Source: Aeromonas popoffii (GTDB lineage Bacteria > Pseudomonadota > Gammaproteobacteria > Enterobacterales > Aeromonadaceae). From it: a stretch of DNA of 64,000 bases. The notes below the pieces were generated by a model, which ran no database searches, was not told the DNA's origin, and was given only the letters and a program-made list of their open reading frames with translations. Shown here piece after piece: positions 1-8,440 of this stretch; the first letter of the stretch is position 1, and every line of letters begins with the position of its first letter. Location: the NCBI RefSeq assembly GCF_000820025.1, contig NZ_CDBI01000079.1:169353-233352 (forward strand), read 5' to 3'. The translations under genes and the position numbers were made by a program.

Positions 1-17
1 GCCATTTTCATTTTCAT
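1..17 (-). CDS. Second OmpA-family porin, 5' end only
   Basis: Only the first codons (MKMKMA) lie in the window, on the minus strand, with an upstream purine-rich GAGGA box. The beginning resembles the MMKMA start of the complete ompA gene just upstream, and both share the same 5' leader motif. Tandem ompA paralogues are known in Aeromonas, so this is most likely the second member. The product beyond the edge is inferred, not seen. Confidence 0.5.
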
Positions 18-451
18 CGTTTCATCCTCGTTGAGTTTGCTGTGCTAGGGCGTACTGCGCACTCTAATCAGTTATACCGGTCACAGGTGACAATTCAGCT
101 GCGACTTCCATGGTGTATCACGACTGGCTTGAATGAAAAAAGAGACGGTATCCTGGATACTCATGAAGTCTTGGCCTCATGGACAACTAACCGGACAATA
201 AGCACTTTTAAAAGTTCATCTAATCCCTCACAAGCAGAGTAACTGTATTCTTTTGACCCACTTTTATCAAGTTTCTGTACAGGTATCCAGCACTTGTGCG
301 GGTTTGAGCGAACAAGCAGGGCGTGTGGCGGGGGAGACGGTTTGACAGAAAGTGTCGCGTCTTGCTGCGTTCACTATTAATCAATGGAAAGCGGGAAAAC
401 AAAAGGGGATGCCGTGGCATCCCCTTTTCACATCATCGGAACAAAGTCAGA
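18..451. other. Intergenic region between tandem ompA genes
   Basis: This 434-base stretch separates the two ompA genes. It contains the hairpin terminator listed separately and presumably the promoter of the downstream paralogue. I see no convincing gene; short open frames here lack ribosome-binding sites and family resemblance. Confidence 0.5.
401..428 (-). terminator. Terminator of the upstream ompA gene
   Basis: A nine-base-pair stem (GGGGATGCC / GGCATCCCC) with a tiny loop is flanked by AAAA and TTTT. It can therefore act on both strands. It sits just past the ompA stop codon on the minus strand and separates the two paralogues transcriptionally. Confidence 0.75.
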
Positions 452-1471
452 TTATTTCTGAACTTCTTTTACGCCAGAGATGCGAACTTCTACGCGACGA
501 TCCGGTGCCAGGCAGGCGATCAGCTGTGCTCTGGCCTTGATGCCGTCGCACTGGGCGCCGGTGACCGGGTTGGCGGTGCCACGACCTTCGATGGTGACCT
601 TGCCGGCAGCCATACCCTTGCTCACCAAGAAGTCAGCAACGGTACGGGCGCGAGCTTCGGACAGCTTCAGGTTTTGTGCTTCAGAACCGATGCGGTCTGT
701 AAAGCCGACGACCACGGCGCTGCCATCTCTCGGCTGCACGTCGACGATCTGCTGATACAGGGTATTCAGCGCGGCAACACCTTCCGGCTTCAGAGTGGAT
801 TTGCCAAAGGCAAACAGCACGTCGGAGTTCAGGGCGAAGTTCTTCTCAACAACCTGCGGGGCAGGAGCCGGAGCTTCTTCAACAATCGGAGCCGGAGCCG
901 GCGCTACGTAGGAAGAACGGAACGGGTGGTATACGGCTTCCAGGGTCGCAACGCTCTGGTTGGACTTGTAGCGTACATCGTTGACTTGCAGGTCAGCCAC
1001 GTCCCACATGTAGCGGTAGCGAGCTTGCAGATCCAGCGCGTCGTTAACCTTGTAGGTCACGCCCAGGCCAGCCAGCGGGGATACTCTGGTATCGCTGGTG
1101 CCCATGCCGTCGGTGTGAGCCCAGTAGGCGCCGCCTTCAGCGAAGGCAGAGAAGTCGCCGCCCAGCGGCAGACGAGCGATACCGGACAGGGTGGCACCCT
1201 GGTTTTCGTAACGGTTGCCATCGGTGTTGCCACGGCCAGCGTACTGGTAGCCTAATTCGGTACCGAAGTTTTCGGTGAAGTTGTAACCAACGAAGGCGTT
1301 GGCAGCCGCCGCGTTTTCTTCGCCAGTGTTCACGCCTTCGATCTTGTTCAGACCGTTGAAGTGGGCAGCACCGACACCGGCACCGAAGTAGATGTCGTCA
1401 GCGGCGTGAGCTGCAGTTGCACCCATGGTAGCCATAGCGATGGCGATCAAGGAAGGGGCCATTTTCATCAT
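452..1471 (-). CDS. ompA: OmpA-family outer-membrane porin
   Basis: The 339-residue product has a signal peptide ending near TAAHAA, an N-terminal eight-strand beta-barrel (about residues 24-190), an Ala/Pro linker (VAPAPAP...), and a C-terminal OmpA peptidoglycan-binding domain (about 210-330). The latter carries the family signature around GFTDRIGSEAQNLKLSEARA and a late cysteine pair. OmpA anchors the outer membrane to peptidoglycan and serves as a low-efficiency porin and surface adhesin. Start ATG-ATG follows GAGGA. It is the upstream member of a tandem pair whose second copy begins at the window edge. Which numbered Aeromonas paralogue this is cannot be told. Confidence 0.93.
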   Translation of the reverse strand: MMKMAPSLIAIAMATMGATAAHAADDIYFGAGVGAAHFNGLNKIEGVNTGEENAAAANAFVGYNFTENFGTELGYQYAGRGNTDGNRYENQGATLSGIARLPLGGDFSAFAEGGAYWAHTDGMGTSDTRVSPLAGLGVTYKVNDALDLQARYRYMWDVADLQVNDVRYKSNQSVATLEAVYHPFRSSYVAPAPAPIVEEAPAPAPQVVEKNFALNSDVLFAFGKSTLKPEGVAALNTLYQQIVDVQPRDGSAVVVGFTDRIGSEAQNLKLSEARARTVADFLVSKGMAAGKVTIEGRGTANPVTGAQCDGIKARAQLIACLAPDRRVEVRISGVKEVQK

Positions 1472-1778
1472 AAAAAAATCCTCGTAGAGATGGCACGTTG
1501 TTCACGTGCTTCGCACTTTTTAATTTATGTAAGCTGCAGGCTCTGCCGAACAACAGCGTTGAGTCTGGCAGGGATCCCGGTTCCATCCGGGAGGCACACA
1601 TTCCTGGTGCACAAGCGAGCGGGTAGCAGCGTAAGCAATGCCTTCACCCTTCACGAACAGCCGACGTCATTCCGATGACGTGGCGCACTCTATGCCGATT
1701 TCAAAACATGATCAAGCTCACACATAATACATATGGCAAATTGTGTCGCGTGGATAACTGGCTGTTTATCCGAATTAA
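1472..1778. other. ompA upstream region
   Basis: This 307-base region carries the ompA promoter and 5' leader. At 1706-1723 the minus strand reads TGTGA-N6-TCATG, one perfect and one imperfect half of a CRP-like site. I see no gene in it. The CRP assignment is weak and based on eye matching only. Confidence 0.3.
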
Positions 1779-2375
1779 TTAGTGATCCAAATAGGCTCTG
1801 TGCAGCTTCTTTTCGAGTTTAATATAGGCCTGAACCCAGTCAGATTGCGCCATAGAGGGAGATACCCTCGCCTGGAATACCGCCAGATAATCGGCCTCGG
1901 TTGCTTCGCACAGTAAGGGTGTGAAGCTGAGCAAAAAATGACGGGCGAGGTAGGGGTCGAGGGGCCAGATGTTGAGGATGGCCCGCGCCACGGGCTGAAC
2001 CGCAGCTGAACAGAGAAAATGGCGATGACCCGCCTCCAGCCAGAGCGCCATCTCGGCGAGCCCGCTTTCAGGCACCAGACCCCCGTCTCCCTGCCCGTTG
2101 GCAAGGGCAAGGCTTTGGCCATTACCGAGCAGCAGATGTCCGTCTTCTTGCAAGACTCCATCGTGACTGCGCAGGGGCAGGCCGGGCACGGGCTGTTCGA
2201 GAAACAGGCTGCTTTTATCATTGAGCGCGGTCAAAATCGCTGCCGCCTGATCATGCATGGCCGCAGGTAACCAGAAGGCTTCGGCGCGTGTCTGCTGGCC
2301 TTGCATCAACTGGCGGGTGAGGTCTGCGGGTGTTGAAACTGGTTGTAAACAGGAGATTATGCCGGGGAGTGCCAT
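1779..2375 (-). CDS. Hypothetical protein, 198 aa
   Basis: I do not recognise this protein. It has no signal peptide, no obvious membrane segment and no catalytic motif. It is rich in Leu/Ala and acidic residues, with a C-terminal half that looks helical (ALWLEAGH, WPLDPYLARHFLL, YIKLEKKLHRAYL). It is convergent with nothing and runs in the same direction as ompA, about 300 bases upstream of it. The start ATG at 2375 is the first in frame. GC content matches the backbone, and the frame is open over its full length, which supports a real gene. Confidence 0.65.
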   Translation of the reverse strand: MALPGIISCLQPVSTPADLTRQLMQGQQTRAEAFWLPAAMHDQAAAILTALNDKSSLFLEQPVPGLPLRSHDGVLQEDGHLLLGNGQSLALANGQGDGGLVPESGLAEMALWLEAGHRHFLCSAAVQPVARAILNIWPLDPYLARHFLLSFTPLLCEATEADYLAVFQARVSPSMAQSDWVQAYIKLEKKLHRAYLDH

Positions 2376-2634
2376 GAGTTCCTACTCTTTAGGGATAGCT
2401 AGCGGATTATACGAGTTATTTCTGCTGCAACAATAAAGGTTTCTTTTCGAGACTGTTTACCTGAGGCGGTTGAGCGATTACCATCCCCAATGTTTGCAAG
2501 GGTTGTCGTCGAAAGACGCTGATTAAAGATAGAGGCTCGACCATAACGAGTCCGTTCAAAACTGATACACTTGACTACGAGTCGTCGCGAAAAATAAAGG
2601 TGGAGTTAATCCGCCGTACGGAGTATTGAACAAT

Positions 2635-2901
2635 ATGAATTCAAATATCGTAACTGTTGGTAAAAAGATCCGTCAGATCCGTGAAGCGGTCGGTTTAAGC
2701 CGTCCCAAGTTTGCCGATCTGCTGGGTGTTCCCCCGACCACCCTGAAGAACTATGAACTGGGTTATCGTGAAGTTGGTGGCGCCTTCCTGGTGGCACTGG
2801 CGCATCACCCGGAGCTGCACAAGTTCACCCTCTGGCTGCTGGCTGACAAGAAAGTCGCCGAAATTGGCCAGATCGGTCCGGACGATATTGCCAAGGCTTG
2901 A
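2635..2901 (+). CDS. Small XRE-family HTH DNA-binding protein
   Basis: The 88-residue protein is essentially one helix-turn-helix domain: IRQIREAVGLSRPKFADLLGV (helices 1-2), PPTTLKNYELG (recognition helix) and a short hydrophobic C-terminal helix with W. This is the XRE/Cro-type fold, though the turn is followed by an unusual YREVGGAFL segment. The ATG at 2635 is preferred over the TTG at 2626 because the ACGGAG box (2619-2624) is correctly spaced only for the ATG. It is monocistronic, with its own terminator directly after. Target unknown. Confidence 0.8.
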   Translation: MNSNIVTVGKKIRQIREAVGLSRPKFADLLGVPPTTLKNYELGYREVGGAFLVALAHHPELHKFTLWLLADKKVAEIGQIGPDDIAKA

Positions 2902-2918
2902 TTTATTTGGGCTTTGAC

Positions 2919-2949
2919 AAAAATGCCGCCATTGAGGCGGCATTTTTTT
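2919..2949 (+). terminator. Terminator after the HTH gene
   Basis: The stem AAATGCCGCC / GGCGGCATTT with an ATTGA loop is followed by a run of T. It lies 20 bases past the HTH stop codon. Confidence 0.85.
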
Positions 2950-3105
2950 ATCCATCTAATAACCACTTCAGTTAATTAAATTTGGCTAATTGTGCTCTCG
3001 TCCGGGATTTTAACGAAAATTTCTTGGAAAGCCGGATTAATCCTCAGAAAATTCCTGCTATAAAATCAGTATTATCCTTCGCGTGATGCGCACAGTGAGA
3101 CAAGT

Positions 3106-4467
3106 ATGAGTCAAACCATTCCCCAGGTCAGAGATGGCTTTACCAGTAAATTTGGTGTTCTTGCCGCCACCCTGGGCTCTGCCGTCGGGCTGGGCAATAT
3201 CTGGAAATTTCCCTATCTGACGGGTGAAAACGGCGGCGCCGGTTTTCTGCTGGTCTATGTGATTGCCACCCTGCTGGTGGGATTGCCGGTGATGATTTCC
3301 GAGATCATGCTGGGTCGCAAGGGCAAGGCCGATGCGGTGACAACTCTGAGCAAACTGAGCCCCAAGGGGCAACCCTGGTGGCTGATTGCCGTGATGGGAG
3401 TGGTCGCCGCCTTCCTCATCATGTCCTTCTATTCCGAAGTGGCGGCCTGGGTGTTCGCCTATATCTTCAAGGCCATCAGTGGCGAGATACTGTCGACCGA
3501 CCCTGCGGTCACGGGGGCTGCCTTCAATGCGCTCATCACCAACCCGCTGCAGAGCCTGCTCTGGCAATGGCTGGTGTTGGCGCTGATGGGGGGAATACTG
3601 TTGATGGGGGTTTCCAAGGGGATCGAAGCGGTCACCAAGAAGCTGATGCCGGTGCTCTTTATCTTGCTGCTGGTCATCGGTATCCGCAGTCTGACTCTGC
3701 CGGGGGCGAGCGAAGGTCTCGCCTTCCTCTTCTCGCCAGATTTCTCCAAGATCACCGGGGCCGTGGTACTGACCGCCATGGGGCTGGCCTTCTTCAAGCT
3801 CTCCATCGGTATGGGTTGCATGATGACCTATGGCAGCTACTTCCGGGATGATCAGAACATTCCGCTTACCACCTTCCGGGTGATGTGCGCCGATCTGTTT
3901 GTCTCCATGCTGGCGGGGATCGCCATCTTCCCAGCCGTGTTTGCCTTCGGGTTCGAGCCCTCGGCCGGCCCCTCCCTGCTGTTCATCACCATTCCGGCAG
4001 TGTTTGCCAGTATCCCGTTTGGCCATGTTTTCATGGTGCTCTTCTTTGTACTGTCCGCTATTGCGGCCACCGGTGCCATGCTCTCCATTCTGGAAGTGCC
4101 GGTCTCGGTGCTCTCCGAGCGCTTCAAGATGAGCCGCCCCAAGGCGACCCTGATCAACCTGCTGGTACTGGGTGCGGTGGGTTCCACCTGTGCGCTCTCC
4201 AACAGCTCGCTGGCGGATGTGCAGATTGCGGGCAAGACCTTCTTCGATCTGTTTGACTACCTCTCCTCCAACATACTGATGCCGCTGGGCGGTATCTTCC
4301 TCTGCCTGTTTGTGGGCTGGGTATGGGGTGAGGAGAAGATGCGCGATGCTCTGACCAATGGCGGCGAGCTGGCTCTGCCGATCCTCAAACCACTGTTCTT
4401 CATCATTCGTTACGTATCGCCGCTGTTGATCCTGATCGTGATGCTCAAAGGGCTGGGGCTGTTCTAG
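3106..4467 (+). CDS. Sodium:neurotransmitter-symporter (NSS) family transporter
   Basis: The 453-residue protein shows the NSS (LeuT-fold) signature at its N-terminus: GFTSKFGVLAATLGSAVGLGN followed by IWKFPYLTGENGGAGF, covering TM1 with the unwound sodium/substrate site and the intracellular gate. About 11 to 12 hydrophobic segments follow, as in MhsT/TnaT-type bacterial members, which import amino acids (often hydrophobic or aromatic) with sodium. Substrate cannot be told from sequence. It is a single gene with a strong terminator downstream; the start ATG lies after GTGAGACAAGT. Confidence 0.92.
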   Translation: MSQTIPQVRDGFTSKFGVLAATLGSAVGLGNIWKFPYLTGENGGAGFLLVYVIATLLVGLPVMISEIMLGRKGKADAVTTLSKLSPKGQPWWLIAVMGVVAAFLIMSFYSEVAAWVFAYIFKAISGEILSTDPAVTGAAFNALITNPLQSLLWQWLVLALMGGILLMGVSKGIEAVTKKLMPVLFILLLVIGIRSLTLPGASEGLAFLFSPDFSKITGAVVLTAMGLAFFKLSIGMGCMMTYGSYFRDDQNIPLTTFRVMCADLFVSMLAGIAIFPAVFAFGFEPSAGPSLLFITIPAVFASIPFGHVFMVLFFVLSAIAATGAMLSILEVPVSVLSERFKMSRPKATLINLLVLGAVGSTCALSNSSLADVQIAGKTFFDLFDYLSSNILMPLGGIFLCLFVGWVWGEEKMRDALTNGGELALPILKPLFFIIRYVSPLLILIVMLKGLGLF

Positions 4468-4487
4468 AAAAAGAGTGCGGCAAAGCT

Positions 4488-4504
4488 AATGCCAGTCAGT
4501 TAAG
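4488..4504 (+). repeat. Solo 17-bp IS end-like sequence
   Basis: AATGCCAGTCAGTTAAG is identical to the sequence at 52217-52233, where it forms the end of an IS4-type transposase remnant. Here it stands alone between the symporter stop and its terminator, with no transposase nearby. It may be a solo terminal repeat left by an excised or decayed element, or a chance match. Confidence 0.45.
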
Positions 4505-4546
4505 AGAAAGTGAGTCTCAGCCCGCGAGGTATAAGGGCCAAAGAGT

Positions 4547-4576
4547 GAGGGAGGCATAAATGCCTCCCTCTTTTTA
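4547..4576 (+). terminator. Terminator after the symporter gene
   Basis: A perfect ten-base-pair stem (GAGGGAGGCA / TGCCTCCCTC) with a TAAA loop is followed by TTTTT. Confidence 0.88.
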
Positions 4577-4735
4577 TTGGATGCCCATCAGGGCAAAGGT
4601 GTCAGCCACATTGACGCGTTAACCATGGCACCGTTCCTGTTATTCAACATTTCGAATGTTCAGTCACAAAAGTGCTTAACTGACTGGCATTACACTGCAA
4701 GGCGCTCTTTATTATTGGTGCGATTGGGGGGAGGG

Positions 4736-5605
4736 TTACAGCAACCCGAGGCGGCCCAGCTCCTCCTTGAGCTGATCAAGGTTGCGTTCGACGCAGGCCT
4801 CCCCCTCGTTGATGGCATCGCTGGCACGATGAAAATCCATGATGGAGAAGCTGCCCAGGCGTGGACAAAGCTGGATTTCCGGCGGGTCCCCCGCCATTCG
4901 GGCGCGGGTGATCCGTTCCTGCATGATGTTGATAGAGCCGCTCATCACGCTCCACAGACCGGGAGTGGCCGGTGCCGATTCGCCGCGATTAAGCCACTGA
5001 CTGAGCAAGCCGCCGCCACCCGGTTGATCCGGTCCGTCGGTCCAGGGCTGGTGCATGTCGTTGTTGAGGTTAACCGCAATCACTACCTCTGCGCCCATGG
5101 CGCGGGCCAGCGAGATGGGAACCGGGTTGACCACGGCGCCATCTACCAGCCAGCGGTCGTTGACCCGGGTTGGAGTGAGGATCCCCGGCATGCCACAGGA
5201 GGCGCGCACTGCCTGGCGTAGCGAGCCCCGTTGCAGCCAGATCTCGCGGCCGGTGTCGAGTTCGGTGGCGATGCAGGCGAAGGGGATGGGCAGGTTCTCG
5301 AGATCGGGATCCCCCAGATGGCTGGCGGCGAGACCAAATACCTTCTCACCGCGAAACAGGCCGCCGGAGAGGGCGGGATCGAGCAGGCCGACGACTTGCA
5401 GCCGGCTGAAGCCGCGAACCCAGGACTCGAGCTTGTCCAGCTTGCCCGCAGCATAGGCGGCGCCGACGAAACTGCCGATTGAGCAACCTGCTACCAGATC
5501 TGGTTTGACGCCGAGGCGATCAAGGGCACGGATGACACCAATGTGGGCCCATCCTCTGGCGGCGCCGCTCCCGAGAGCGAGCCCTACGCGGGGTTTACGT
5601 GGCAC
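4736..5605 (-). CDS. rssA: Patatin-like phospholipase family protein (RssA-type)
   Basis: The 289-residue cytoplasmic protein has the patatin layout: oxyanion loop GSGAARGWAHIG (residues 12-23), nucleophile elbow GCSIG with Ser42, and the dyad aspartate in VDGA (Asp155). This is a Ser-Asp catalytic dyad lipid acyl hydrolase. Length and spacing fit the bacterial RssA family, whose physiological substrate is not well defined. It runs in the same direction as the upstream diguanylate cyclase gene with a 45-base gap, so the two may be cotranscribed. Confidence 0.9.
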   Translation of the reverse strand: MPRKPRVGLALGSGAARGWAHIGVIRALDRLGVKPDLVAGCSIGSFVGAAYAAGKLDKLESWVRGFSRLQVVGLLDPALSGGLFRGEKVFGLAASHLGDPDLENLPIPFACIATELDTGREIWLQRGSLRQAVRASCGMPGILTPTRVNDRWLVDGAVVNPVPISLARAMGAEVVIAVNLNNDMHQPWTDGPDQPGGGGLLSQWLNRGESAPATPGLWSVMSGSINIMQERITRARMAGDPPEIQLCPRLGSFSIMDFHRASDAINEGEACVERNLDQLKEELGRLGLL

Positions 5606-5650
5606 AACTTTCCTCCAAAAAAGGGTTGGGTGACCAGCTTACCTCGCAAG

Positions 5651-7192
5651 TCAGGAGGCGTCACCCAGCCATCTTTCACTGCGGTTGCGTCCGTTGGCCT
5701 TGGCCTGATAAAGCGCCATGTCGGCGCGGCGCACCGCTTCATGGAGCTGGACGCTCTCCTCGTGGGGGTAATAGCCGAGGCTGATGGTGACAGCCAGATC
5801 AGGTTCGATGGTGGCCCAGTCGTGGTCGGCGACCGCGATCCTGATCTGTTCCGCCAGTTCGCCGAGACGGGATACGTCGCTGTGGCCGATCAGTAGCAGG
5901 AACTCCTCACCGCCCCAGCGGACCAGGCGGTCTGATGGGCCGAGTTGCTGCTGGCAGATTTGTACCAGCCGGATCAGCACGATATCGCCAACGGCATGGC
6001 CAAAGTTGTCGTTAACCCGTTTGAAGTGATCCGCGTCGAACATCAGCATTCCCGGCCGGAGCCGCGCCAGGCTGCCAGTTTGCTCCAGCAGGACCAGATA
6101 GTGGCGGTTGAAGGCACCGGTGAGGGCATCATGACAGGAGAGATAGTTGAGCCGCTGGTTGAGGCGATGGGACCTCAGATTGGAGAGGGCCGCCAGCAGC
6201 AAGAAAAGGATGGCGAGCAGGGTTGGAGCGGACTGGTAGGCAAGGGTCCATGCCAGCGGCAGCAGAGTGACGCTGTGCACCAGCAGCAAGGGGGTATCGG
6301 GGACAGCTAGCGTCAGTTGCAATGCCCCCTCTCGCCACTGGTACTGTACAGTTGGAGCAAGATCCTGGGGGATTCGCGGTTCCTTCGTACTGCTGGCTAG
6401 CACCTGATGGTACTGGTTGAGAAGCAGATACTGCCCCAGCGCGGGCGTCAGCCGATCGAGTTGCAGTTGCAGGCGTGAGAGCAGAATATCCATGCTAATC
6501 ATCCCCACCAGCGACCCGTCTTTGTAAAGAGGTTGGGACATGGTGACCATGGTGCCAAGTCCGGCGAAATCTTCGTAAGGGCGGGAGAGAATGGTGTCCT
6601 GTGTGGGGTTGGGTGACATCAGCGCATCCTGCCAGTAGTGCTTCTCATAGATGCTGCGGCTAAAGCGGAACTGGCTGGAGGGGATCCATGGGTAGAGGTA
6701 GATGAAGTTGTCCACACCGGTAAAGTAGACCCAGGCGATCTCCTCGCCAAGGCGCTGGCTGGCGGTGGCCAGCAAGGGGGAGAGACTCAGCGCCAGATGA
6801 AATCGCGCCTCCCGCTCACTGCCGGGGGGAGGTAATGGGCCTTCCCCGGTGAGGTTGCCTGCCAGCCCCGCAGGCAGGTCGGCGGGGAGCTTGTCGAGTA
6901 CCAGTCCCTGATCCGGCAGTTGTTGGATATAGCTGTAGAGCTGGCGGGTCAGCGCCGATTGAGGGTCGCTGCGCAGCCGCTCTTCGGCCTGACCGCGCAT
7001 CGCTTCGAGAAAGGTGTCGGTCCTCTGGAACTGATCCTGAAGGTGAATAGCACTATTGAGGGTGTCGCTCAGGTAGAGGCTCTCTATCTGTTTCAGGTTT
7101 TGTCGCAAGGTCAGACCAATCAGCAGGGTGACCAGAGCGAACAGCAGCCAAGTAAGGCGTGTGGGAAAGCGGGCGTCGGACACGTTGAGCAT
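5651..7192 (-). CDS. Membrane diguanylate cyclase with periplasmic sensor
   Basis: The 513-residue protein has a first membrane helix (about 12-28), a periplasmic region of about 270 residues that looks like a Cache-type sensor, a second membrane helix (about 305-335) and a GGDEF domain from about 345. The active-site signature is GGEEF (427-431), a functional variant, and metal-binding FDADHFKRVND is intact, so it should make cyclic di-GMP. The inhibitory I-site RxxD is replaced by GPSD, so product inhibition through that site is probably lost. No EAL domain is present. The periplasmic ligand is unknown. The gene lies upstream of the patatin gene and diverges from the RND operon. Confidence 0.92.
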   Translation of the reverse strand: MLNVSDARFPTRLTWLLFALVTLLIGLTLRQNLKQIESLYLSDTLNSAIHLQDQFQRTDTFLEAMRGQAEERLRSDPQSALTRQLYSYIQQLPDQGLVLDKLPADLPAGLAGNLTGEGPLPPPGSEREARFHLALSLSPLLATASQRLGEEIAWVYFTGVDNFIYLYPWIPSSQFRFSRSIYEKHYWQDALMSPNPTQDTILSRPYEDFAGLGTMVTMSQPLYKDGSLVGMISMDILLSRLQLQLDRLTPALGQYLLLNQYHQVLASSTKEPRIPQDLAPTVQYQWREGALQLTLAVPDTPLLLVHSVTLLPLAWTLAYQSAPTLLAILFLLLAALSNLRSHRLNQRLNYLSCHDALTGAFNRHYLVLLEQTGSLARLRPGMLMFDADHFKRVNDNFGHAVGDIVLIRLVQICQQQLGPSDRLVRWGGEEFLLLIGHSDVSRLGELAEQIRIAVADHDWATIEPDLAVTISLGYYPHEESVQLHEAVRRADMALYQAKANGRNRSERWLGDAS

Positions 7193-7390
7193 AGGCAGCT
7201 ATCTGGCGTTACAAAGGAAACTGTCGTTAGTGTAAGCGAGGTAGCCGGAAAAAAAATAGAACCGCAAAAAATGCAGTGATCTCATCGCCTTCCTGTTACG
7301 TTTTGTCACATTTATACATAGTCACGGCATAGTCTGTGGCTAAAATGGCCCCAATCTGGATTTACCCTTTCACTCTTCATGGATTGTTCG

Positions 7391-8440
7391 ATGAAAATGC
7401 GTATCTGGCTCGGCTCGGGCCTTCTCTTTATCGTGGTTGCCGGTGTCTGGGCGCTGCGTCACACCGAACCGGCCCCCAAAGCGCCGGCCAGACAGGTCAA
7501 TATCCGCACCGAAACCGTCAAGCAGAGCCTGGCCGAACCCACCATCAAGCTGGTGGGCAAGCTGGCCGCCAACCGCTCCGTGGTGATAAGCCCCGAGGTG
7601 ACAGGGCGTATCGTCAAGATAGCGGTGCGTTCCGGTCAGCAGGTCAAGCAGGGCGATACCCTGATAGCGCTGGATGCGGGCAAGCAGCAGGCGGAGCTCG
7701 CGGAGCAGAACGCCAGCGTGCGCGATGAGGCCCGCAAGCTGCGGGATATGCGCCGGCTGGTGGCGCGCGGTGCCATCACCACCTCCGAGCTGGAAGGGCA
7801 GGAGGCCATAGTGGCCCAGGCCCAGGCCCGTGCCGATGCGGCCAAATACGAGTTGTCGCTGCGCACCCTGCAGGCTCCCTTCAACGGCACCGTCAGCCTG
7901 ATTGATCTCAGTGAAGGGGCCCTGGTCAACAGCGGTGATACCCTGCTTCATCTCGATGAGTTGGCCAAGTTGCGGCTCGATCTGGCGGTGCCCGAGCGCT
8001 ATCTCTCTCAGTTGCGTCCCGGCATGGCGGTGACGGCAACCAGCTCGGCCTGGCCTGATCAAGCGTTTCGTGGCGTGCTGGAAACCCTGGACAGCCGTGT
8101 CTCCAACGATACCCAGAACATCAAGGCGCGCGTCATCATCCCCAATCCCGACGGTCAATTGCGGCCCGGCATGCTGCTCAACCTGGCGCTCTCCCTGCCG
8201 CCCCAGAAGATGACCCTGATCCCGGCCCAGTCGGTGGAGTATGCCGGCGAGCTGCGCTTCGTCTATCGGCTCGAGCCTGATGGCCTGGTCAAGCGGGTGC
8301 CCGTGGTGCTGGGGGATACCCATGGCGAGGAGGTGTGGGTTACCGAGGGGCTGAAGGTCGGCGATCGCATCGCGGTTGAGGGGCTGGTCAATCTGCGTGA
8401 CGGCGTCAGCGTGAACGATCTGGCGGAGGTAAAAGGCTGA
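7391..8440 (+). CDS. RND efflux periplasmic adaptor (membrane fusion protein)
   Basis: The product of about 349 residues has an uncleaved or signal-type N-terminal membrane segment (RIWLGSGLLFIVVAGVWAL), a lipoyl half-motif around VTGRIVKIAVRSGQQVKQGD, a short coiled-coil hairpin (about 95-140), and beta-barrel and membrane-proximal domains. It links an inner-membrane RND pump to an outer-membrane channel. ATG 7391 is preferred; ATG 7379 is possible, and neither has a strong ribosome site. The stop codon overlaps the permease start (TGATG), indicating translational coupling. No outer-membrane factor gene follows, so TolC probably serves. Confidence 0.9.
   Translation: MKMRIWLGSGLLFIVVAGVWALRHTEPAPKAPARQVNIRTETVKQSLAEPTIKLVGKLAANRSVVISPEVTGRIVKIAVRSGQQVKQGDTLIALDAGKQQAELAEQNASVRDEARKLRDMRRLVARGAITTSELEGQEAIVAQAQARADAAKYELSLRTLQAPFNGTVSLIDLSEGALVNSGDTLLHLDELAKLRLDLAVPERYLSQLRPGMAVTATSSAWPDQAFRGVLETLDSRVSNDTQNIKARVIIPNPDGQLRPGMLLNLALSLPPQKMTLIPAQSVEYAGELRFVYRLEPDGLVKRVPVVLGDTHGEEVWVTEGLKVGDRIAVEGLVNLRDGVSVNDLAEVKG

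Noticed and set aside
323..1255. Plus-strand 310-codon frame opposite ompA
   Set aside because: Antisense to a clear OmpA gene; no motif or start signal.
3058..4026. Minus-strand 322-codon frame opposite the NSS symporter
   Set aside because: Shadow of the membrane-protein gene, composed mainly of His/Gly/Gln/Asp.
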